From: SAR324 cluster bacterium
GTDB taxonomy: Bacteria; SAR324; NAC60-12
Reading direction: 5' to 3'
Length of the DNA: 64,000 nucleotides
Assembly (NCBI GenBank): GCA_015231885.1
Contig: JADGAT010000008.1
Location: forward strand, 1 to 64,000
The position numbers and the translations under genes were made by a program. The notes beneath the pieces were generated by a model. The model searched no databases, was not told the origin of the DNA, and was given only the letters and a program-made list of their open reading frames with translations. Below, piece after piece: positions 63,738-64,000 of this stretch; the stretch's first letter is position 1, and every line of letters starts with the position of its first letter.

Positions 63738-64000
63738 TTAGGAGATATTCTTTATTAAACTAACAATATCTTTTTCTTCTTTTTCTGTCTGGAGGATCGA
63801 GGCTTCTGTGAAGTTTTCTATCTTTCTCAATAGATTTTCCAGTTTATGCCTGAGTGCCTCTTCTTTTTCTTCGATCTTTCGGATTTCATCTGCTGCATCA
63901 AATTGTCCTTCTGCAATCTTTTCAAATACAGCGACAATCTCATTGACATACTCCGTATGCTCTTGTTCAATAATTTTTAGATGCCTTAGAACATCTTTGA
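63738..64000 (-). CDS. Partial helical protein upstream of trkH, cut by edge
   Basis: The minus-strand frame is open from the window edge to a TAA at 63738-63740. It encodes at least 86 residues, strongly helical and charged (HLKIIEQEHTEYVNEIVAVF, EEKEEALRHKLENLLRKIEN, ending DIVSLIKNIS). It ends 19 nt before the trkH start, so it is likely in the same operon. The coiled helices recall PhoU/DUF47-like proteins, but I cannot assign it. The N-terminus lies outside the window. Confidence 0.6.
   Translation of the reverse strand, partial: KDVLRHLKIIEQEHTEYVNEIVAVFEKIAEGQFDAADEIRKIEEKEEALRHKLENLLRKIENFTEASILQTEKEEKDIVSLIKNIS

Overview
The window looks like a chromosomal segment of a Gram-negative, proteobacterium-like organism, moderately AT-rich. 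Evidence: Sec signal peptides with outer-membrane barrel and lipoprotein features, CXXCH multiheme cytochromes, many PAS/HisKA kinases, and a fused IcmF-type mutase. A deltaproteobacterial or SAR324-like origin is my guess; no rRNA or tRNA was seen and the sequence alone does not prove it.

Layout. 1-113: the start of a transposase cut by the window edge. 0.35-13.3 kb: housekeeping and mixed genes (glgB, a DA1-like LIM metallopeptidase, a CPBP protease, icmF, gpsA, ybaK, an Sm-like protein, two STAS proteins around a lone receiver, sfsA). 13.5-35.2 kb: three huge exported proteins in a row: a 2566-residue Ig/carboxypeptidase-regulatory/RCC1 protein, a large putative lipoprotein with Ig and Big_1-like domains, and a 3180-residue RHS protein with a variable tail. 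Two small membrane proteins follow that may be its immunity partners. 35.9-41.5 kb: an islet of single genes (unknown, aldo/keto reductase, dihydrolipoamide dehydrogenase-like, TraT-like) separated by palindromic repeats. 41.7-53.4 kb: a same-strand signalling run (cheR, four histidine kinases, a receiver-ATPase, a TPR/HExxH protein). 53.6-58.9 kb: a minus-strand porin-cytochrome operon (barrel, 12-heme, 13-heme, 4-heme), a plausible extracellular electron conduit. 59.1-59.6 kb: an internally deleted IS1595-like transposase. 59.6-64 kb: a SpoIIE-type phosphatase, a periplasmic binding protein, TrkH and a partial helical protein.

How parts may work together. The signalling run has receivers and kinases but no DNA-binding output. 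Its last kinase-like gene joins a receiver to an RsbW-like ATPase, and STAS antagonists (11.0 and 12.0 kb) and a PP2C phosphatase (59.6 kb) occur elsewhere in the window, so a partner-switching output is possible (inference).

The most unusual signal is a set of intergenic elements of about 158 bp. They fall into three sequence groups (A, B, C) with the same design: the whole element is an imperfect palindrome, AATAAC is repeated about 15 bp inside each end, and length is held at 157-159 bp. Several sit between convergent genes and supply the last bases of the neighbouring stop codon.
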